Assembly (NCBI GenBank): GCA_019703815.1
Contig: AP023052.1
Span: forward strand, 496,001 to 560,000
Origin: Thaumasiovibrio occultus
GTDB lineage: Bacteria; Pseudomonadota; Gammaproteobacteria; Enterobacterales; Vibrionaceae
Direction: 5' to 3'
Length of the DNA: 64,000 nucleotides
Part shown: positions 9,220 through 19,596 of the stretch, piece by piece
Numbering within the stretch: position 1 is the stretch's first letter
How the letters are laid out: each line of letters starts with the position of its first letter
Notes under the pieces: generated by a model
What the model saw: the letters and a program-made list of their open reading frames with translations, nothing else
Databases searched by the model: none
Told to the model about the DNA's origin: nothing
Position numbers and translations under genes: made by a program

Positions 9220-9425
9220 CGTTTTTTTTAAAGAACTCTGCTGAGTGCGTTAATTTTGTACGACCTCGCAGGATCGGTAGGTGGATCATGTCTGCTTAGT
9301 ATGAATAAAAGTGCGCTAGTTATCATAAATACAACAAAAACAGCCAATATGATTACCCTTGCTACACTTTTTACGATGCTTAGATATTTGCACAGATTTT
9401 ACACAAGGATTGAAAAGGGGCAGGA

Positions 9426-9722
9426 ATGAAAGTTCAACTTACTCGTCGATTAGAGATCAGTGGGGTTTACCAAGAGACGGCACGTTATGCCGAGTGGCTG
9501 CAAAAAAACGATGAGCTAGAAATTGATGCCTCTTTAGTCGAACGCGTTGATGCGGCAGGGATCCAAGCGTTGACCACATTGTTTGTGAACGCGAAAGAAG
9601 CGGGAAAGCGTGTCTTTTTCTGCGCGCTATCACCTAAACTGGATGAGGCGATCCGGATTTTAGAACTTGATGCACTGTTCTATGGCGCGCCGTTGCATGC
9701 CGTGAGCGCTGAGCGTCACTAG
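9426..9722 (+). CDS. Orphan STAS-domain protein
   Basis: A 98-residue single-domain protein. The segment DASLVERVDAAGIQALTTLF fits the STAS core loop and helix of anti-sigma antagonists and of MlaB. The position usually phosphorylated in SpoIIAA-type proteins (Ser/Thr after Asp) is Ala here, so classic kinase switching is unlikely. No kinase, phosphatase, transporter or Mla gene lies nearby. The ATG at 9426 has a GGGGCAGGA ribosome site. Its partner is unknown. Confidence 0.75.
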   Translation: MKVQLTRRLEISGVYQETARYAEWLQKNDELEIDASLVERVDAAGIQALTTLFVNAKEAGKRVFFCALSPKLDEAIRILELDALFYGAPLHAVSAERH

Positions 9723-9801
9723 TACTGCGCTGGAATACCACTCCGCTTATTAGCAGCGAGTCCCTTGAATACAACGAGCAAGGGACTCGGATTGATGTGG
9801 T

Positions 9802-10941
9802 TTATAAACTGCGGGTTTGATTAAACTCACGCTGGAAGGCGATCACTTTTTGTAGATAGCGACGCGCTTCGGCTTTCGGATGGCGTTGGGTGAGCGCCCA
9901 GTACACTTGTGATGGCTCGAGACTGTTGATGTTTTCAATGGCTTTAGCGCGATCGCTGTGGAAGGTTTTAAGCACGTTTCCCGCCCCGCCGTTATAGGCA
10001 GAGATGATCACATAGTGCATGCTCAGGGGATCGCGCACGTCTTTCAAATAGCGGGTTTTCAATATGTGCAGGTAAGCGGTGCCCATATCTATGTTGTATT
10101 CCGGGTTAAACAGGTTTTCTGCTGTCGGGATCCCGGACTGGCCTTTCACTAAACGCAGCACATCAGCGCCGGCGGTTTTCGGCACCACTTGCATCAAACC
10201 ATAAGCGTTAGCCCAGCTTACCGCGTAAGGGTTAAAGCTACTTTCGGTTTTGATGATCGCGTAGATCAAGTCTTCTTGAATGTTATAGCGCTGCGAGGCG
10301 GCTTGCACGATGCTAGCATATTGATAGCCACGCTGATCGGTATGGTTTTCGACCATCGGAATTTCAACATATAAACTGTGCTTTTGCGCGATATCGCCTT
10401 GTTGCAGCTTATTGGCAATCAAGTAGTCAGCGTAACGGTTGGCGCGCCATTCCCAGTTGATTGGCTGACCATCGTGATCTAGTACCTGATTGAGCAAAAA
10501 CGGATTGCCTGTCAGCGGGACTTCCGAGGCGGAGTAGAGATCGACCACCGCAGGATCGTCGGGGGTGAGCAGTGTGGCGACGATCGCTTCTTTAAGATGC
10601 TGGTTTGGGTTGTCTTGCGCCACCGTAGAAATGGTGATCACGCCTCGCGTGAAGTCAATGTGAGAGCGGCTCAAGTAGTTATCGGTGTACTTTACGTAGT
10701 CACGTTTACCCGCGACCAGTACCTCTTGTTCGCCCCATTGCTTTTCGATACTACCGGTAAAGGAGGTCATCAGGCGTTCAAAGCCTGCGTCATCTTGATT
10801 AAATTGGCCGGGAAGCGGTGCTAAATTGGTGGCAAAGCGGTTGGTCGTGGTGTAATCCACATCATACACTTTCTCGACAAATTCACGACTACAACCAGCA
10901 ATGGAAAGGGCAGCAACAAGCGGCCAAAAAGAACGAAACAT
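9802..10941 (-). CDS. mltC: Membrane-bound lytic murein transglycosylase C
   Basis: MltC cleaves the MurNAc-GlcNAc bond of peptidoglycan from the outer membrane. The 379-residue precursor has a lipobox ending at Cys17 (SIAGC). An N-terminal DUF3393-like region precedes the lysozyme-like SLT domain with KTESSFNPYAVSWANAYGLM, where the Glu of TESS is the catalytic acid, and the later YNGG segment. It is likely cotranscribed after mutY and yggX, the arrangement seen in E. coli (mutY-yggX-mltC). Confidence 0.96.
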   Translation of the reverse strand: MFRSFWPLVAALSIAGCSREFVEKVYDVDYTTTNRFATNLAPLPGQFNQDDAGFERLMTSFTGSIEKQWGEQEVLVAGKRDYVKYTDNYLSRSHIDFTRGVITISTVAQDNPNQHLKEAIVATLLTPDDPAVVDLYSASEVPLTGNPFLLNQVLDHDGQPINWEWRANRYADYLIANKLQQGDIAQKHSLYVEIPMVENHTDQRGYQYASIVQAASQRYNIQEDLIYAIIKTESSFNPYAVSWANAYGLMQVVPKTAGADVLRLVKGQSGIPTAENLFNPEYNIDMGTAYLHILKTRYLKDVRDPLSMHYVIISAYNGGAGNVLKTFHSDRAKAIENINSLEPSQVYWALTQRHPKAEARRYLQKVIAFQREFNQTRSL

Positions 10942-11066
10942 GACAATACCTCCTGGGTGGAAATAATGTCACGTTTTTAAGAAATGCCAAGCTGCGTTTG
11001 CCGAATTTCTACGACAGTCACGCATTCGTTGCTTGGCTATCAGGAGAGGGTATGCCCTTTGTGAGC

Positions 11067-11339
11067 TTATTTGCTCGGCGGGGTATAGCCTTCGATGTGC
11101 ACGTCTTTGCCTTCGAACAAGAAATTAACCATTTCGCCTTCCAGCAGTCTGCGATGCTCAGGATCCATCATGTTCAATTTTTTCTCGTTGATCAGCATGG
11201 TTTGCTTGGCTTGCCATTCGCCCCAGGCTTCTTTGGAGATATTGTCAAAAATACGCTTGCCGAGATCGCCCGGATACAGTTGAAAATCCAGACCGTCAGC
11301 TTCTTTTTGTAGACGTTGGCAGAAAACAGTACGACCCAT
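11067..11339 (-). CDS. yggX: Probable Fe(2+)-trafficking protein YggX
   Basis: A 90-residue protein starting [10 protein letters not shown], the conserved YggX N-terminus with its single conserved Cys7. YggX protects iron-sulfur enzymes against oxidative damage in Salmonella and E. coli. It follows mutY by about 16 bp and so probably shares its transcript. MutY is itself an Fe-S protein, which makes the pairing sensible. Confidence 0.95.
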   Translation of the reverse strand: MGRTVFCQRLQKEADGLDFQLYPGDLGKRIFDNISKEAWGEWQAKQTMLINEKKLNMMDPEHRRLLEGEMVNFLFEGKDVHIEGYTPPSK

Positions 11340-11355
11340 GATCGCGCTCCTTAAG

Positions 11356-12435
11356 TTAAGAATCTTGCTGTTGAAGATGATGCAGCTCTGCCAATATGCG
11401 TTGTACTGGCGCAGCTAAGCCGACTTCATCGGGTTGCTCTAAGTTATACCAGAGACCCTGATTGCCTTCCATGAGCTTTTGTCCCTCCATTTTCTGCGCC
11501 TTTGAGGTCAGCGGGATCAGCACCGGCGTGATATCGAGATGAAAATGGCTAAAGGTGTGACGAAAGCCGGTTAATAGCTCGCCAGAGTCAGGCGCTATGC
11601 CGTAGCGATCTTCGAGCCAGTTTTTCATCGCGTGCTCGCTCTCAAATTGCGGAAAGCAAAACAGCCCGCCCCAAATGCCGCTCGGTGGGCGTTTTTCCAG
11701 CCACACCTGATGGTCTTGCGCTAATAGCGGAAACCATGCTTGTTTTTCCGGTAGGGTTTTCTTGGGCTTTTTCCCCGGATAGTCTTGCGGATTGCCTTGC
11801 AAGCGCGCCTGACAGTTTGATGCAACGGGGCACAACTCGCATTTTGGCTTGCTGCGGGTGCAGATCATCGCGCCCATATCCATCATCGCTTGGTTGTAAG
11901 GCGCGACGTTTTCATCGCTAGGGGTGTAGTCTTCGGCCAACGCCCACAAGGCGTTTTCTACCGATTTTTTCCCCGGCCAACCTTCAATCGCGCCATGTCT
12001 TGCTAGTACGCGTTTCACGTTGCCATCAAGGATAGGGTGAGGGAGCTTGAGTGAGAGTGACAAAATCGCGCCTGCGGTACTACGCCCGACGCCGGGTAAG
12101 TCCATTACTAACTCTAACTCGCGCGGAAATTCGCCGTGGTATTGCTCGGCCACTTTCTTGGCCGCAGCGTGCAGGTTTCGCGCGCGAGCGTAGTAGCCAA
12201 GCCCAGTCCACAGGTGCAGTACTTCGTCTTGATCGGCTTCGGCTAAGGCTTCCACGGTCGGGAAGCGCGCCATAAAGCGTTCAAAATACGGGATCACTGT
12301 GGCAACTTGGGTTTGTTGCAGCATGATTTCTGACAGCCACACTTTGTAAGGTGTTTTTTCTTGCTGCCACGGGAGGTGTTTTCTCCCATATTGGTGGTAC
12401 CAGTCGAGGATCGACTGGGTAAGTTCATTCTTCAC
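11356..12435 (-). CDS. mutY: Adenine DNA glycosylase MutY
   Basis: MutY removes adenine mispaired with 8-oxoguanine. The 359-residue protein shows [10 protein letters not shown] with the catalytic Glu, the helix-hairpin-helix [12 protein letters not shown], the catalytic Asp in PILDGNVKR, a 4Fe-4S loop with C-x6-C-x2-C-x5-C ([17 protein letters not shown]), and a C-terminal NUDIX-like 8-oxoG recognition domain. The start is ATG at 12435, divergent from trmB. It heads the mutY-yggX-mltC operon. Confidence 0.97.
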   Translation of the reverse strand: MKNELTQSILDWYHQYGRKHLPWQQEKTPYKVWLSEIMLQQTQVATVIPYFERFMARFPTVEALAEADQDEVLHLWTGLGYYARARNLHAAAKKVAEQYHGEFPRELELVMDLPGVGRSTAGAILSLSLKLPHPILDGNVKRVLARHGAIEGWPGKKSVENALWALAEDYTPSDENVAPYNQAMMDMGAMICTRSKPKCELCPVASNCQARLQGNPQDYPGKKPKKTLPEKQAWFPLLAQDHQVWLEKRPPSGIWGGLFCFPQFESEHAMKNWLEDRYGIAPDSGELLTGFRHTFSHFHLDITPVLIPLTSKAQKMEGQKLMEGNQGLWYNLEQPDEVGLAAPVQRILAELHHLQQQDS

Positions 12436-12580
12436 TGAAGGCTCACATCGTTATAATTTATGGCAGCGATTGCATCATACTGTACGAATAGTGGCAATGG
12501 ATCACTTGCACTCGCGCTCGATCTTTGGATAATGCGCGATCCTGCAACATTTTATTTTTTGATTTCACAGGTACCCAAGC

Positions 12581-13312
12581 ATGAGCCCTAAAAATTCCGG
12601 TGACGTTACGCTGACTGAGTTTAACGAAGACGGTAAGTTGATCCGTAAAATTCGCAGTTTTGTGCGCCGTGAAGGCCGTTTGACCAAAGGCCAAGAGTTG
12701 GCCATGGAGCAAAACTGGCCAACCATGGGCGTGGACTTTAAAACCGAAATGCTAAACTGGAACGAGGTTTTTGGTCGTGACGGTGAAGTGGTACTGGAAA
12801 TCGGCTTTGGTATGGGCGCGTCGTTTGTAGAAATGGCGAAGAACGCACCAGAGAAAAACTATATCGGTATTGAAGTGCATTCACCGGGTGTGGGTGCTTG
12901 TTTGATGGCAGCAGGTGAAGCGCAGCTGACTAACTTACGTGTGATGTGCCATGACGGGGTTGAAGTGTTTGAACACATGATCCCAGACGGTAGCCTAGAC
13001 ACTGTACAGTTGTTCTTCCCTGATCCTTGGCACAAAGCGCGTCACCACAAGCGCCGTATCGTTCAACCTGCATTCGTTGAAATGGTACGTAAGAAGCTGA
13101 AAGTGGGTGGTGTTTTCCATATGGCAACCGACTGGGAAAACTACGCTGAGCACATGATTGAAGTGATGAACGTAGCGCCAGGTTACCAAAACGTGGCAAC
13201 TGACGGTGATTACGTTCCGCGCCCAGAAGATCGCCCGCTGACTAAATTTGAGCAACGCGGTCATCGCCTTGGTCACGGTGTTTGGGACATCAAATTCGCT
13301 CGTACCGAATAA
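12581..13312 (+). CDS. trmB: tRNA (guanine-N7-)-methyltransferase TrmB
   Basis: A class I SAM-dependent methyltransferase that makes m7G46 in the variable loop of tRNAs. The 243 residues include the SAM motif [12 protein letters not shown], the segment [15 protein letters not shown] typical of TrmB, and a C-terminal TKFEQRG. It lies divergent from mutY, as in other Vibrionaceae. Its own terminator follows, so it is probably monocistronic. Confidence 0.97.
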   Translation: MSPKNSGDVTLTEFNEDGKLIRKIRSFVRREGRLTKGQELAMEQNWPTMGVDFKTEMLNWNEVFGRDGEVVLEIGFGMGASFVEMAKNAPEKNYIGIEVHSPGVGACLMAAGEAQLTNLRVMCHDGVEVFEHMIPDGSLDTVQLFFPDPWHKARHHKRRIVQPAFVEMVRKKLKVGGVFHMATDWENYAEHMIEVMNVAPGYQNVATDGDYVPRPEDRPLTKFEQRGHRLGHGVWDIKFARTE

Positions 13313-13361
13313 TACCAAATCCAGAAACATTACCAGACGCCATTGCGTCGTGATGCACATT

Positions 13362-13386
13362 AAAGCCAGCCTCGCGCTGGCTTTTT
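13362..13386 (+). terminator. Terminator of trmB
   Basis: The stem AAAGCCAGC / GCTGGCTTT around a CTCGC loop is followed by a T-run, about 50 bp past the trmB stop and 17 bp before glsB. Confidence 0.85.
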
Positions 13387-13402
13387 CACCCTTGGAGGCT
13401 CC

Positions 13403-14323
13403 ATGAAACCTACTCAAGCATTGTTGGATGAAATCCTTGAAGCGGCTCGCCCACTGATCCACGAAGGTCAGGTTGCGGACTATATTCCCGCGTTAGCTCA
13501 AGTACCTACAGATAGGCTAGGGGTGGCGGTGTGCTATAACGACGGTGATGTGCTGGTGGCTGGGGATGCGGATGAGCCATTCTCAATCCAGTCGATTTCC
13601 AAAGTGCTAAGCCTGACATTGGCGATGAGCGTTTATGAGCCGGAAGAGATCTGGGAGCGAGTGGGGAAAGAGCCATCAGGCCATGCGTTCAACTCGATGA
13701 TCCAGCTGGAAGTGGAAAACGGGATCCCACGTAATCCGTTTATTAACGCTGGTGCGCTTGTCGTGTGTGACATGCTGTTTAGTCGCTTGTCTGCGCCGCG
13801 TCATCGCATGCTTGAGTTGGTGCGCGAGCTCAGTGGCGATCCCAAAATCAACTACGACAAAATCGTTGCCGCTTCTGAGATGCAACACAGCGATCGTAAC
13901 GCGGCGATTGCCTATTTGATGCGCTCGTTTGGCAACTTTAAAAATGATGTGATGCCGGTGCTGCACAACTATTTCCACTATTGTGCGCTGCGGATGAGTT
14001 GTCGCGATCTTGCGAAAACTTTCAGTTATTTGGCGAATAAGGGACTTCCTTTAGGCGCAGAAAAAAGCATTATCAGCCACACTCAGACTAAGCAACTGAA
14101 TGCGCTTCTTGCCACCTGTGGTTTGTATGATGGCGCAGGCGAGTTTGCCTACCGTGTCGGTATGCCGGGCAAGTCCGGTGTGGGTGGCGGTATCGTGGCT
14201 GTCGTTCCAGGAGAGATGACTATTGCGGTCTGGTCTCCAGCGCTTGATAAATCAGGCAACTCCTTAGCTGGCACCCAAGTGCTGGAGCTACTAGCGGAGC
14301 GCATCGGCCGATCCATTTTCTGA
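13403..14323 (+). CDS. glsB: Glutaminase
   Basis: A serine-dependent glutaminase of the beta-lactamase-like fold, converting glutamine to glutamate and ammonia. The 306-residue length is standard. The nucleophile motif S-x2-K appears in [12 protein letters not shown], and the conserved [10 protein letters not shown] segment and the C-terminal [12 protein letters not shown] glycine-rich segment are present. The ATG at 13403 follows TTGGAGGCT. Which of the two E. coli paralogues it corresponds to is set by similarity to GlsB/YneH and is not certain. Confidence 0.93.
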   Translation: MKPTQALLDEILEAARPLIHEGQVADYIPALAQVPTDRLGVAVCYNDGDVLVAGDADEPFSIQSISKVLSLTLAMSVYEPEEIWERVGKEPSGHAFNSMIQLEVENGIPRNPFINAGALVVCDMLFSRLSAPRHRMLELVRELSGDPKINYDKIVAASEMQHSDRNAAIAYLMRSFGNFKNDVMPVLHNYFHYCALRMSCRDLAKTFSYLANKGLPLGAEKSIISHTQTKQLNALLATCGLYDGAGEFAYRVGMPGKSGVGGGIVAVVPGEMTIAVWSPALDKSGNSLAGTQVLELLAERIGRSIF

Positions 14324-14351
14324 TTCAGGCAGCGCCTGATAAAGAGGTTGT

Positions 14352-15107
14352 ATGAGATTAGGCTTTATTGGGTTATGTATTGGAACATTGATGGGATTGT
14401 CTTTCGGCGCGCAGGCGCATTACTGCGTGCCGCAAGTGCACAGTGATATCGTCACTGAAGAAGGGAATGTGATTGTTTGGGTCAATAGCGATCGCTTTAC
14501 CATTAACGATCAAGGCGGGCTCAAAGTGGGGCCGCATCCGGTTTCCTTAAATGCTGAGCAGCAAGAAACGCTGGCGACGTATCACTCCATGGTACTGCGC
14601 GATCTCCCGTATGTGCGTTCAACCTTGAGCAACGAGCTTAGTGAAATTGTTCGTCGCATTGATGGCACGCTGGCGACTGAGCTGGGCTCGACCAGCCGCT
14701 CTCGCCGCGATTTAGCCATGCTCCATCAACAGCTTGAAGTGCAGCTTGTCTCGGCGCTTGGCGTGTTATCTTCACCGCAACTCAACCATCAGGAAGTGAA
14801 ACGGATTACCAGTGAACTTGATTCGCAGGTGAATAAGTTTATTGCCCGAGTGAGCGCTAGCGGGATCAGCGATTTGGCGATGATGGATGTGCCGCAAGGC
14901 CAAGATAGGATGACAGCCATTGCCGAGCGTTTGAGCGAGGTTGAAGCTAATATCCGTGATACCGTGGCGGAGCTGCAACCACGATTGGTGCAGGTGAACT
15001 CTCAAGTGTGCGAGCGCCTCGAAAAATGGCAGCAGCAAGAGCAAAAAATTCAATCACAAATCCCTGCGTTATCAACGTGGCAGAGTGTCACCTTGACCGC
15101 AAAATAA
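14352..15107 (+). CDS. DUF2884 (YggN-like) periplasmic protein
   Basis: A 251-residue protein with a Sec signal peptide of about 22 residues (cleavage near GAQA-HYC), a mature N-terminus with one Cys, and a long, mostly helical, Glu/Gln-rich remainder that could form coiled coil. Order and composition match the DUF2884 family (E. coli YggN), whose function is unknown. It follows glsB by 28 bp and precedes a bidirectional terminator shared with hemW. Confidence 0.75.
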   Translation: MRLGFIGLCIGTLMGLSFGAQAHYCVPQVHSDIVTEEGNVIVWVNSDRFTINDQGGLKVGPHPVSLNAEQQETLATYHSMVLRDLPYVRSTLSNELSEIVRRIDGTLATELGSTSRSRRDLAMLHQQLEVQLVSALGVLSSPQLNHQEVKRITSELDSQVNKFIARVSASGISDLAMMDVPQGQDRMTAIAERLSEVEANIRDTVAELQPRLVQVNSQVCERLEKWQQQEQKIQSQIPALSTWQSVTLTAK

Positions 15108-15125
15108 ACGAGATTTCAGCAATAG

Positions 15126-15151
15126 AAAAACCGCCTCAATGGGCGGTTTTT
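15126..15151. terminator. Bidirectional terminator between the DUF2884 gene and hemW
   Basis: The stem AAAAACCGCC / GGCGGTTTTT with a six-base loop has a T-run on both strands and lies between converging genes. Confidence 0.87.
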
Positions 15152-15191
15152 GTCGTTTTTAGCTTACTGACAAGGGAGGTGATTGCTTTTG

Positions 15192-16349
15192 CTATTCGTC
15201 GTCTTCGCTGACAAATAGCGCTATCAAATCATTGAAGAACAGTTGGCCTTTTTCGGTCACTTGCCAATGAGTGGCTGTTTCGCTCAGCAAGCCTTCTTCT
15301 AGCGCCTGTTGCAGCGGCTCGGCTATCACGGATAAGCTCAGGCCAGTGCGTTCGCTAAACTCGGCTTTAGGGCACGCCTCCGCGAGGCGAAAACGGTTCA
15401 TAAAGTACTCAAATGGACGCTCTTGCTCACTAACGTTGTACTCTTTATCCAGATAATCCCGCGCCAAGTCGAGATAGCCACGCGGGTGTTTAACCTTAAT
15501 GGTGCGGATGATGCGGCCATCGCTAAAGCTGACTTTACCGTGAGCGCCACAGCCAATGCCGAGGTAGTCGCCAAAGCGCCAGTAGTTGAGGTTGTGGCGA
15601 CACTGTTTGCCCGGCTTGCTGTAGCCAGACACTTCATAGTGCTGATAGCCCGCTTCCTCTAACAGCTGGTGGCCTTGCTCGTAGATATCCCACAAGTCGT
15701 CGTCATCTGGCAGCTTAGGTGGCTGCGAGTAGTACAGGGTATTGGGCTCAATGGTCAGTTGATACCAAGACAGGTGAGGTGGTGCGAGTTCAATGGCTTG
15801 TTTGAGATCGGCCAGCGCTTGCTCTGGCGTTTGGTTAGGTAAGCCGTGCATCAGATCGAGGTTAAAGCTGTTGAGTTTGCTGCCGGCCGCAATGTGTGCG
15901 GCGCGAATGGCTTCATCACCGTTGTGAATCCGACCCAAACGCTCCAGTTTCTCTGCTTCAAACGACTGTACACCGATGGAAATACGGTTAACGCCAGCGC
16001 GTTGGTAGGCATGGAAACGCTCGGCTTCAACCGTGCCTGGGTTCGCCTCCATGGTGATTTCGATATCACTGGCAAACGGAATTCGCGCTTCAATGCCAGC
16101 AAGCAAACGTGCCATGTATTCTGGCGCCATCAGGCTTGGGGTTCCACCGCCGATAAAAATCGAGTGCAGATCGCGCCCGCCAATATCGAGCCGAGCCAAA
16201 TCGCGATCAAGATCGTCGAGCAGCGCGGCGATGTATTCGGCTTGCGGTAATTCAGCTTTTTGCGCGTGCGAGTTAAAGTCGCAATACGGGCATTTTTGCA
16301 CACACCACGGAATGTGGACGTACAGGCTCAGTGGCACAGAGGCGATCAT
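15192..16349 (-). CDS. hemW: Radical SAM heme chaperone HemW
   Basis: HemW resembles coproporphyrinogen III dehydrogenase HemN but acts as a heme chaperone. The 385 residues carry the radical SAM cluster motif C16-x3-C20-x2-C23 in [11 protein letters not shown], the IFIGGGTPS segment, and the HNxxYW motif (CRHNLNYW) typical of HemW. HemN's extra N-terminal residues are missing. The ATG at 16349 overlaps the rdgB stop by 4 bp (ATGA), so the two are translationally coupled. Confidence 0.95.
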   Translation of the reverse strand: MIASVPLSLYVHIPWCVQKCPYCDFNSHAQKAELPQAEYIAALLDDLDRDLARLDIGGRDLHSIFIGGGTPSLMAPEYMARLLAGIEARIPFASDIEITMEANPGTVEAERFHAYQRAGVNRISIGVQSFEAEKLERLGRIHNGDEAIRAAHIAAGSKLNSFNLDLMHGLPNQTPEQALADLKQAIELAPPHLSWYQLTIEPNTLYYSQPPKLPDDDDLWDIYEQGHQLLEEAGYQHYEVSGYSKPGKQCRHNLNYWRFGDYLGIGCGAHGKVSFSDGRIIRTIKVKHPRGYLDLARDYLDKEYNVSEQERPFEYFMNRFRLAEACPKAEFSERTGLSLSVIAEPLQQALEEGLLSETATHWQVTEKGQLFFNDLIALFVSEDDE

Positions 16350-16936
16350 GCCTGCTCCTTGATAGCGGCAAACAGTGCTTGCAGGGCTTGACCGCGATGA
16401 GAGAGCATTTTTTTACGCTCCGCCGCCAGTTCGGCAGAAGTGCAGTTTTCACTTGAAACAAAAAATACCGGATCGTAGCCAAAGCCGCCGTCACCATACG
16501 CTTCGCGGGTGATCACGCCTTCCCACTTACCGTGGCAGATCAGCGGGGTAGGATCGTTTTCATGGCGCATTAACACCAACACGCAGTGAAAGCGCGCTGC
16601 GCGTTCAGTCTGTCCTTCCATCGCGTTGAGCAGCTTTTGCAGGTTCTCTTCATCGCTAGCACCCACGCCGGCATAACGCGCGGAGTAAACCCCTGGCGCA
16701 CCATTAAGCGCATCGACTTCGAGGCCAGAATCGTCAGCAATCGCGGGTAATCCGGTCTCTTTGGCGGCATGGCGCGCTTTGATAATGGCATTTTCAACAA
16801 AGGTGGTGCCGGTTTCTTCAACGTCAGAGACATTGAATTCGCTTTGGGCCAGTACTTCGAAACCAAAATCGGCCAAGAGATCGGCCATTTCGCGTACTTT
16901 GCCTTTGTTACCGGTTGCCAGAACCAATTTCGACAT
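16346..16936 (-). CDS. rdgB: Non-canonical purine NTP pyrophosphatase RdgB
   Basis: RdgB hydrolyses ITP, dITP and XTP to keep deaminated purines out of nucleic acids. The start [13 protein letters not shown] at 16936 gives 196 residues, the usual length; a longer in-frame extension to 17014 has no homology to the family. Motifs visible are ATGNKGKV (substrate loop), [12 protein letters not shown] with catalytic Asp, and the late SHRGQAL. The stop overlaps hemW. Confidence 0.96.
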   Translation of the reverse strand: MSKLVLATGNKGKVREMADLLADFGFEVLAQSEFNVSDVEETGTTFVENAIIKARHAAKETGLPAIADDSGLEVDALNGAPGVYSARYAGVGASDEENLQKLLNAMEGQTERAARFHCVLVLMRHENDPTPLICHGKWEGVITREAYGDGGFGYDPVFFVSSENCTSAELAAERKKMLSHRGQALQALFAAIKEQA

Positions 16937-17074
16937 GAGGATCACTCCAAGATAGCTGCAAAGGCGCGTAGTGTAACCAGTGCGACGCGTGAGGGAAAGG
17001 GCTGTGGCGTCCACGGCTTGGGTTGAGCGGTAACCGCTAGCGTGGCTAGCGGCTGATCATTGATGGTTAACGTA

Positions 17075-17530
17075 TTAGTCAGTATAGAAAGTTTGCTCGA
17101 AGGTCAGTGTATTGGTGGTACCGCCAGCGGTGAGGACTTGGATCTCAAACTGCAGTTTGTCCTCATGGGTGTGCTTGATCTCCGCGAGGTAGTATATCGC
17201 GCTGCCTTCTTTGACTTGACGGAATTCTAATGGAAAGCGATTGCCCAGCAGATTTTTCGCATGGCCAGTAATCGAGGCCATCACCGCTTGGTTGTCTTTG
17301 TTTTGATCTAACACGGAAATGTTGAGCAGTGCTGCGTAGCGGCTGCGTTGAATCTGGTATTGCGTGGCGACTTCCGGTGAAAGAAACGTGGTAGGGATCG
17401 CGGAATAGTGCACGGCCAAGTTGTCAAAGCGCACGGCTTGCTCAGCGTAGGCACTGAAGCTCGAAAAACTAAAGCTTAAGAAACCGAAAAATAGGCTGAA
17501 GATACCGGTGACTATCTGCTTTTTCATCAC
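17075..17530 (-). CDS. DUF4426 secreted protein
   Basis: A 151-residue precursor with a long Phe/Ser-rich signal peptide (cleavage near AYA-EQA, residue 29). The mature part VRFDNLAVHYSAIPTTFLSPEVA matches the DUF4426 family of gammaproteobacteria, which has no assigned function. It lies between rdgB and yggU, close to where Vibrio genomes carry it. The ATG at 17530 follows a ribosome site AAGGAG. Confidence 0.78.
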   Translation of the reverse strand: MMKKQIVTGIFSLFFGFLSFSFSSFSAYAEQAVRFDNLAVHYSAIPTTFLSPEVATQYQIQRSRYAALLNISVLDQNKDNQAVMASITGHAKNLLGNRFPLEFRQVKEGSAIYYLAEIKHTHEDKLQFEIQVLTAGGTTNTLTFEQTFYTD

Positions 17531-17751
17531 ATGCTCCTTGCGTTATTTCTTCTCGTTTTTGGGTTATTTTAGATATGGAAAACAGGCCCGTTCCGTCGAG
17601 CCGTTATAACGTCTGAGCCAGCGGCAACGTTTTATTAACTTAGGTAGGTTATCAGAAATAACGCACAGGGAGAAACGCAGAGCCGATGTGGTGCATTGAA
17701 CAGCGTGTTACTAACGCTTATCAGGCATCGAAACGCCTGCTCTGCGAGCAA

Positions 17752-18048
17752 TTAATTGAGCAGCGCAGTCACTTCAGCGGGGATTTGCACCGGATCGCAG
17801 ATCCGCACTTGCTTGTGGCGGCCAAGCTCGCCTTTTTCTATCTGGACAGCGCCTTTGGCGACACGAAACTGTTTTGCCAGATATTTGGTGAGATGGGCGT
17901 TCGCTTTGCCATCGACGGGCGGTGCGGTGATGGCGATTTTTAGCTCGTCACCGTGCAAGCCGACAATCGCATCTCGGCTTGCTTTGGGTTGAATATAGAG
18001 GCGGAGGATCACATCCGCCCCTTGTTGCTGTACTGCCGTCGCGCTCAT
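17752..18048 (-). CDS. yggU: DUF167 protein YggU
   Basis: A 98-residue member of the UPF0235/DUF167 family, with [22 protein letters not shown] and the [16 protein letters not shown] signature. Function is unknown. I chose ATG at 18048 because it overlaps the yggT stop codon by one base (TAATG), giving tight coupling; an in-frame start at 18060 would lie inside yggT. Confidence 0.92.
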   Translation of the reverse strand: MSATAVQQQGADVILRLYIQPKASRDAIVGLHGDELKIAITAPPVDGKANAHLTKYLAKQFRVAKGAVQIEKGELGRHKQVRICDPVQIPAEVTALLN

Positions 18049-18611
18049 TAAATTAGCCAAGCGTTAACCAGTGGGGCTGGGATCAAATCGGAAATAAACC
18101 AGTAACCGAATTGGATGCCGAAAAACAGCAATAGCACGCTCAAGTCCAGCATGCCGATAGGCGGGATCACGCGGCGCAGTGGCTCAGTGATCGGCGCTGT
18201 TAGCTGGTGCAGCGTATATTCAATTGGGCTGCGGCCTTGGCTGATCCAGCTAAGGATAGCGCGCGCGATCAGCACATAGATCAGCAAGGTACCTGCTACT
18301 TTCACCAAGTTCAGTAGGCCCGCGATCAGGATAAAACCAAACCCTGCGCTAAAGACTAATGAGAAGAGGTAGAGCTTGAGGCAAACCAAGAGATAAGCAA
18401 ACAACAGCGTCGACAGATCAAGGCTACCGACTGATGGGATCAGGCGGCGCAATGGTGAGACGATTGGCTGGGTCGCCTTCACGACAAATTGTGAAAACGG
18501 GTTGTAGAAATCAGCCCGCACATATTGCAACCATACGCGTAAAATCACGACCATGATGTACAAGTTGAAAAGCTGAAACCCTAATTGGATTAGAAAATTA
18601 ACGGAGTTCAT
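18048..18611 (-). CDS. yggT: YggT family inner-membrane protein
   Basis: A 187-residue hydrophobic protein with two internal repeats of the YggT domain (each with PxxxPLRRx[13 protein letters not shown] and [11 protein letters not shown]) and about four membrane helices. E. coli YggT has been linked to osmotic shock tolerance. The ATG at 18611 ([13 protein letters not shown]) is preferred to the longer in-frame start at 18662, which would run into proC. It sits in a proC-yggT-yggU operon. Confidence 0.93.
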   Translation of the reverse strand: MNSVNFLIQLGFQLFNLYIMVVILRVWLQYVRADFYNPFSQFVVKATQPIVSPLRRLIPSVGSLDLSTLLFAYLLVCLKLYLFSLVFSAGFGFILIAGLLNLVKVAGTLLIYVLIARAILSWISQGRSPIEYTLHQLTAPITEPLRRVIPPIGMLDLSVLLLFFGIQFGYWFISDLIPAPLVNAWLI

Positions 18612-18627
18612 AGCGTACCTTGGGTTA

Positions 18628-19446
18628 TTAGAATAACGTTTCCATCTCTTTTGCACGGGCAACGGCAGCTTGCATCGCTTTGGCTACGATGTCGCTCAGT
18701 GCATTTTCATTGAATGTACGGATGGCTTCTGCCGTGGTTCCTCCCTTGGATGTAACCTGCTCCCTCAGTGTGGCAATCGACAAATCTGCGTTAGCGCGAA
18801 CCATTTCGGCGGCACCTAATGCGGTTTGTTGAACGAGTTGTCGCGCCGTAGCTTCATCGAACCCTTGCGCCACGGCTTCTTGTTGCATCGCTTCCATGAA
18901 CAAGAAGAAATAAGCGGGTGCACTACCGGCAGCGGCGATCACGCCATTGATGCCATCTTCTTCTTCGACCCAGCACACTTCACCAACTGATTCGAGTAGG
19001 TTGTGGGCAAAGGCACGGTCTGATTTTGGTAGTGTATTTGGCGCGTACAAGCCGCTCATACCCAAGCCAACAAGGGCAGGGGTGTTAGGCATAACACGCA
19101 CCAAGTTCAATGGCTGACCGAGATATTCAAGGTAGCGAGAATAGCTAATCCCAGCCGCAACAGTTATGACTAGCTTAGATGAAAAGTCGAGAATTTGCAG
19201 AGGGTTGCAGACCGCTTCCATGATTTGCGGTTTCACGGCAAAGACCACCACGTCGGCATCATTCGCCGCTTGTAGGTTATCTTCGGTGGTGGCAATACCG
19301 TAGGCATCGGACAGCGCACTGCGATGGGTTTCGTCAGGGGACGACGCGCAGATGTGATCGGCAGGATAGCCATTGCTGATCATGCGGGCGATGATAGATT
19401 TCGCCATGTTACCTGCGCCGATAAAGGCAATACGTCTGTGTTCCAT
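18628..19446 (-). CDS. proC: Pyrroline-5-carboxylate reductase
   Basis: ProC performs the last step of proline synthesis using NAD(P)H. The 272-residue protein starts MEHRRIAFIGAGNMAKSI with the Rossmann glycine motif, and has VRVMPNTPALVGLGMSG and the C-terminal VTSKGGTTAEAIRTF signature. The ATG at 19446 follows AAGGAGAGA; an in-frame extension to 19518 is unlikely. It lies 16 bp before yggT. Confidence 0.97.
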   Translation of the reverse strand: MEHRRIAFIGAGNMAKSIIARMISNGYPADHICASSPDETHRSALSDAYGIATTEDNLQAANDADVVVFAVKPQIMEAVCNPLQILDFSSKLVITVAAGISYSRYLEYLGQPLNLVRVMPNTPALVGLGMSGLYAPNTLPKSDRAFAHNLLESVGEVCWVEEEDGINGVIAAAGSAPAYFFLFMEAMQQEAVAQGFDEATARQLVQQTALGAAEMVRANADLSIATLREQVTSKGGTTAEAIRTFNENALSDIVAKAMQAAVARAKEMETLF

Positions 19447-19596
19447 GTGTCTCTCCTTGTGGCTAAATAAGCCGTGCTCTGTAAAGCGCTGGGGTGATGG
19501 CACGTCTTGTGCTGACATCGTCTCGCAATGCGAGGGGCGCTGAATGTTCCGTGTTAATCGCCAATAGTATTGGCTTTTGCTTCTGTGTTCGTGCGT

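Noticed and set aside
17686..17943. Plus-strand 85-codon frame opposite yggU
   Set aside because: It lies mostly antisense to yggU, lacks a ribosome site and has no recognisable content.
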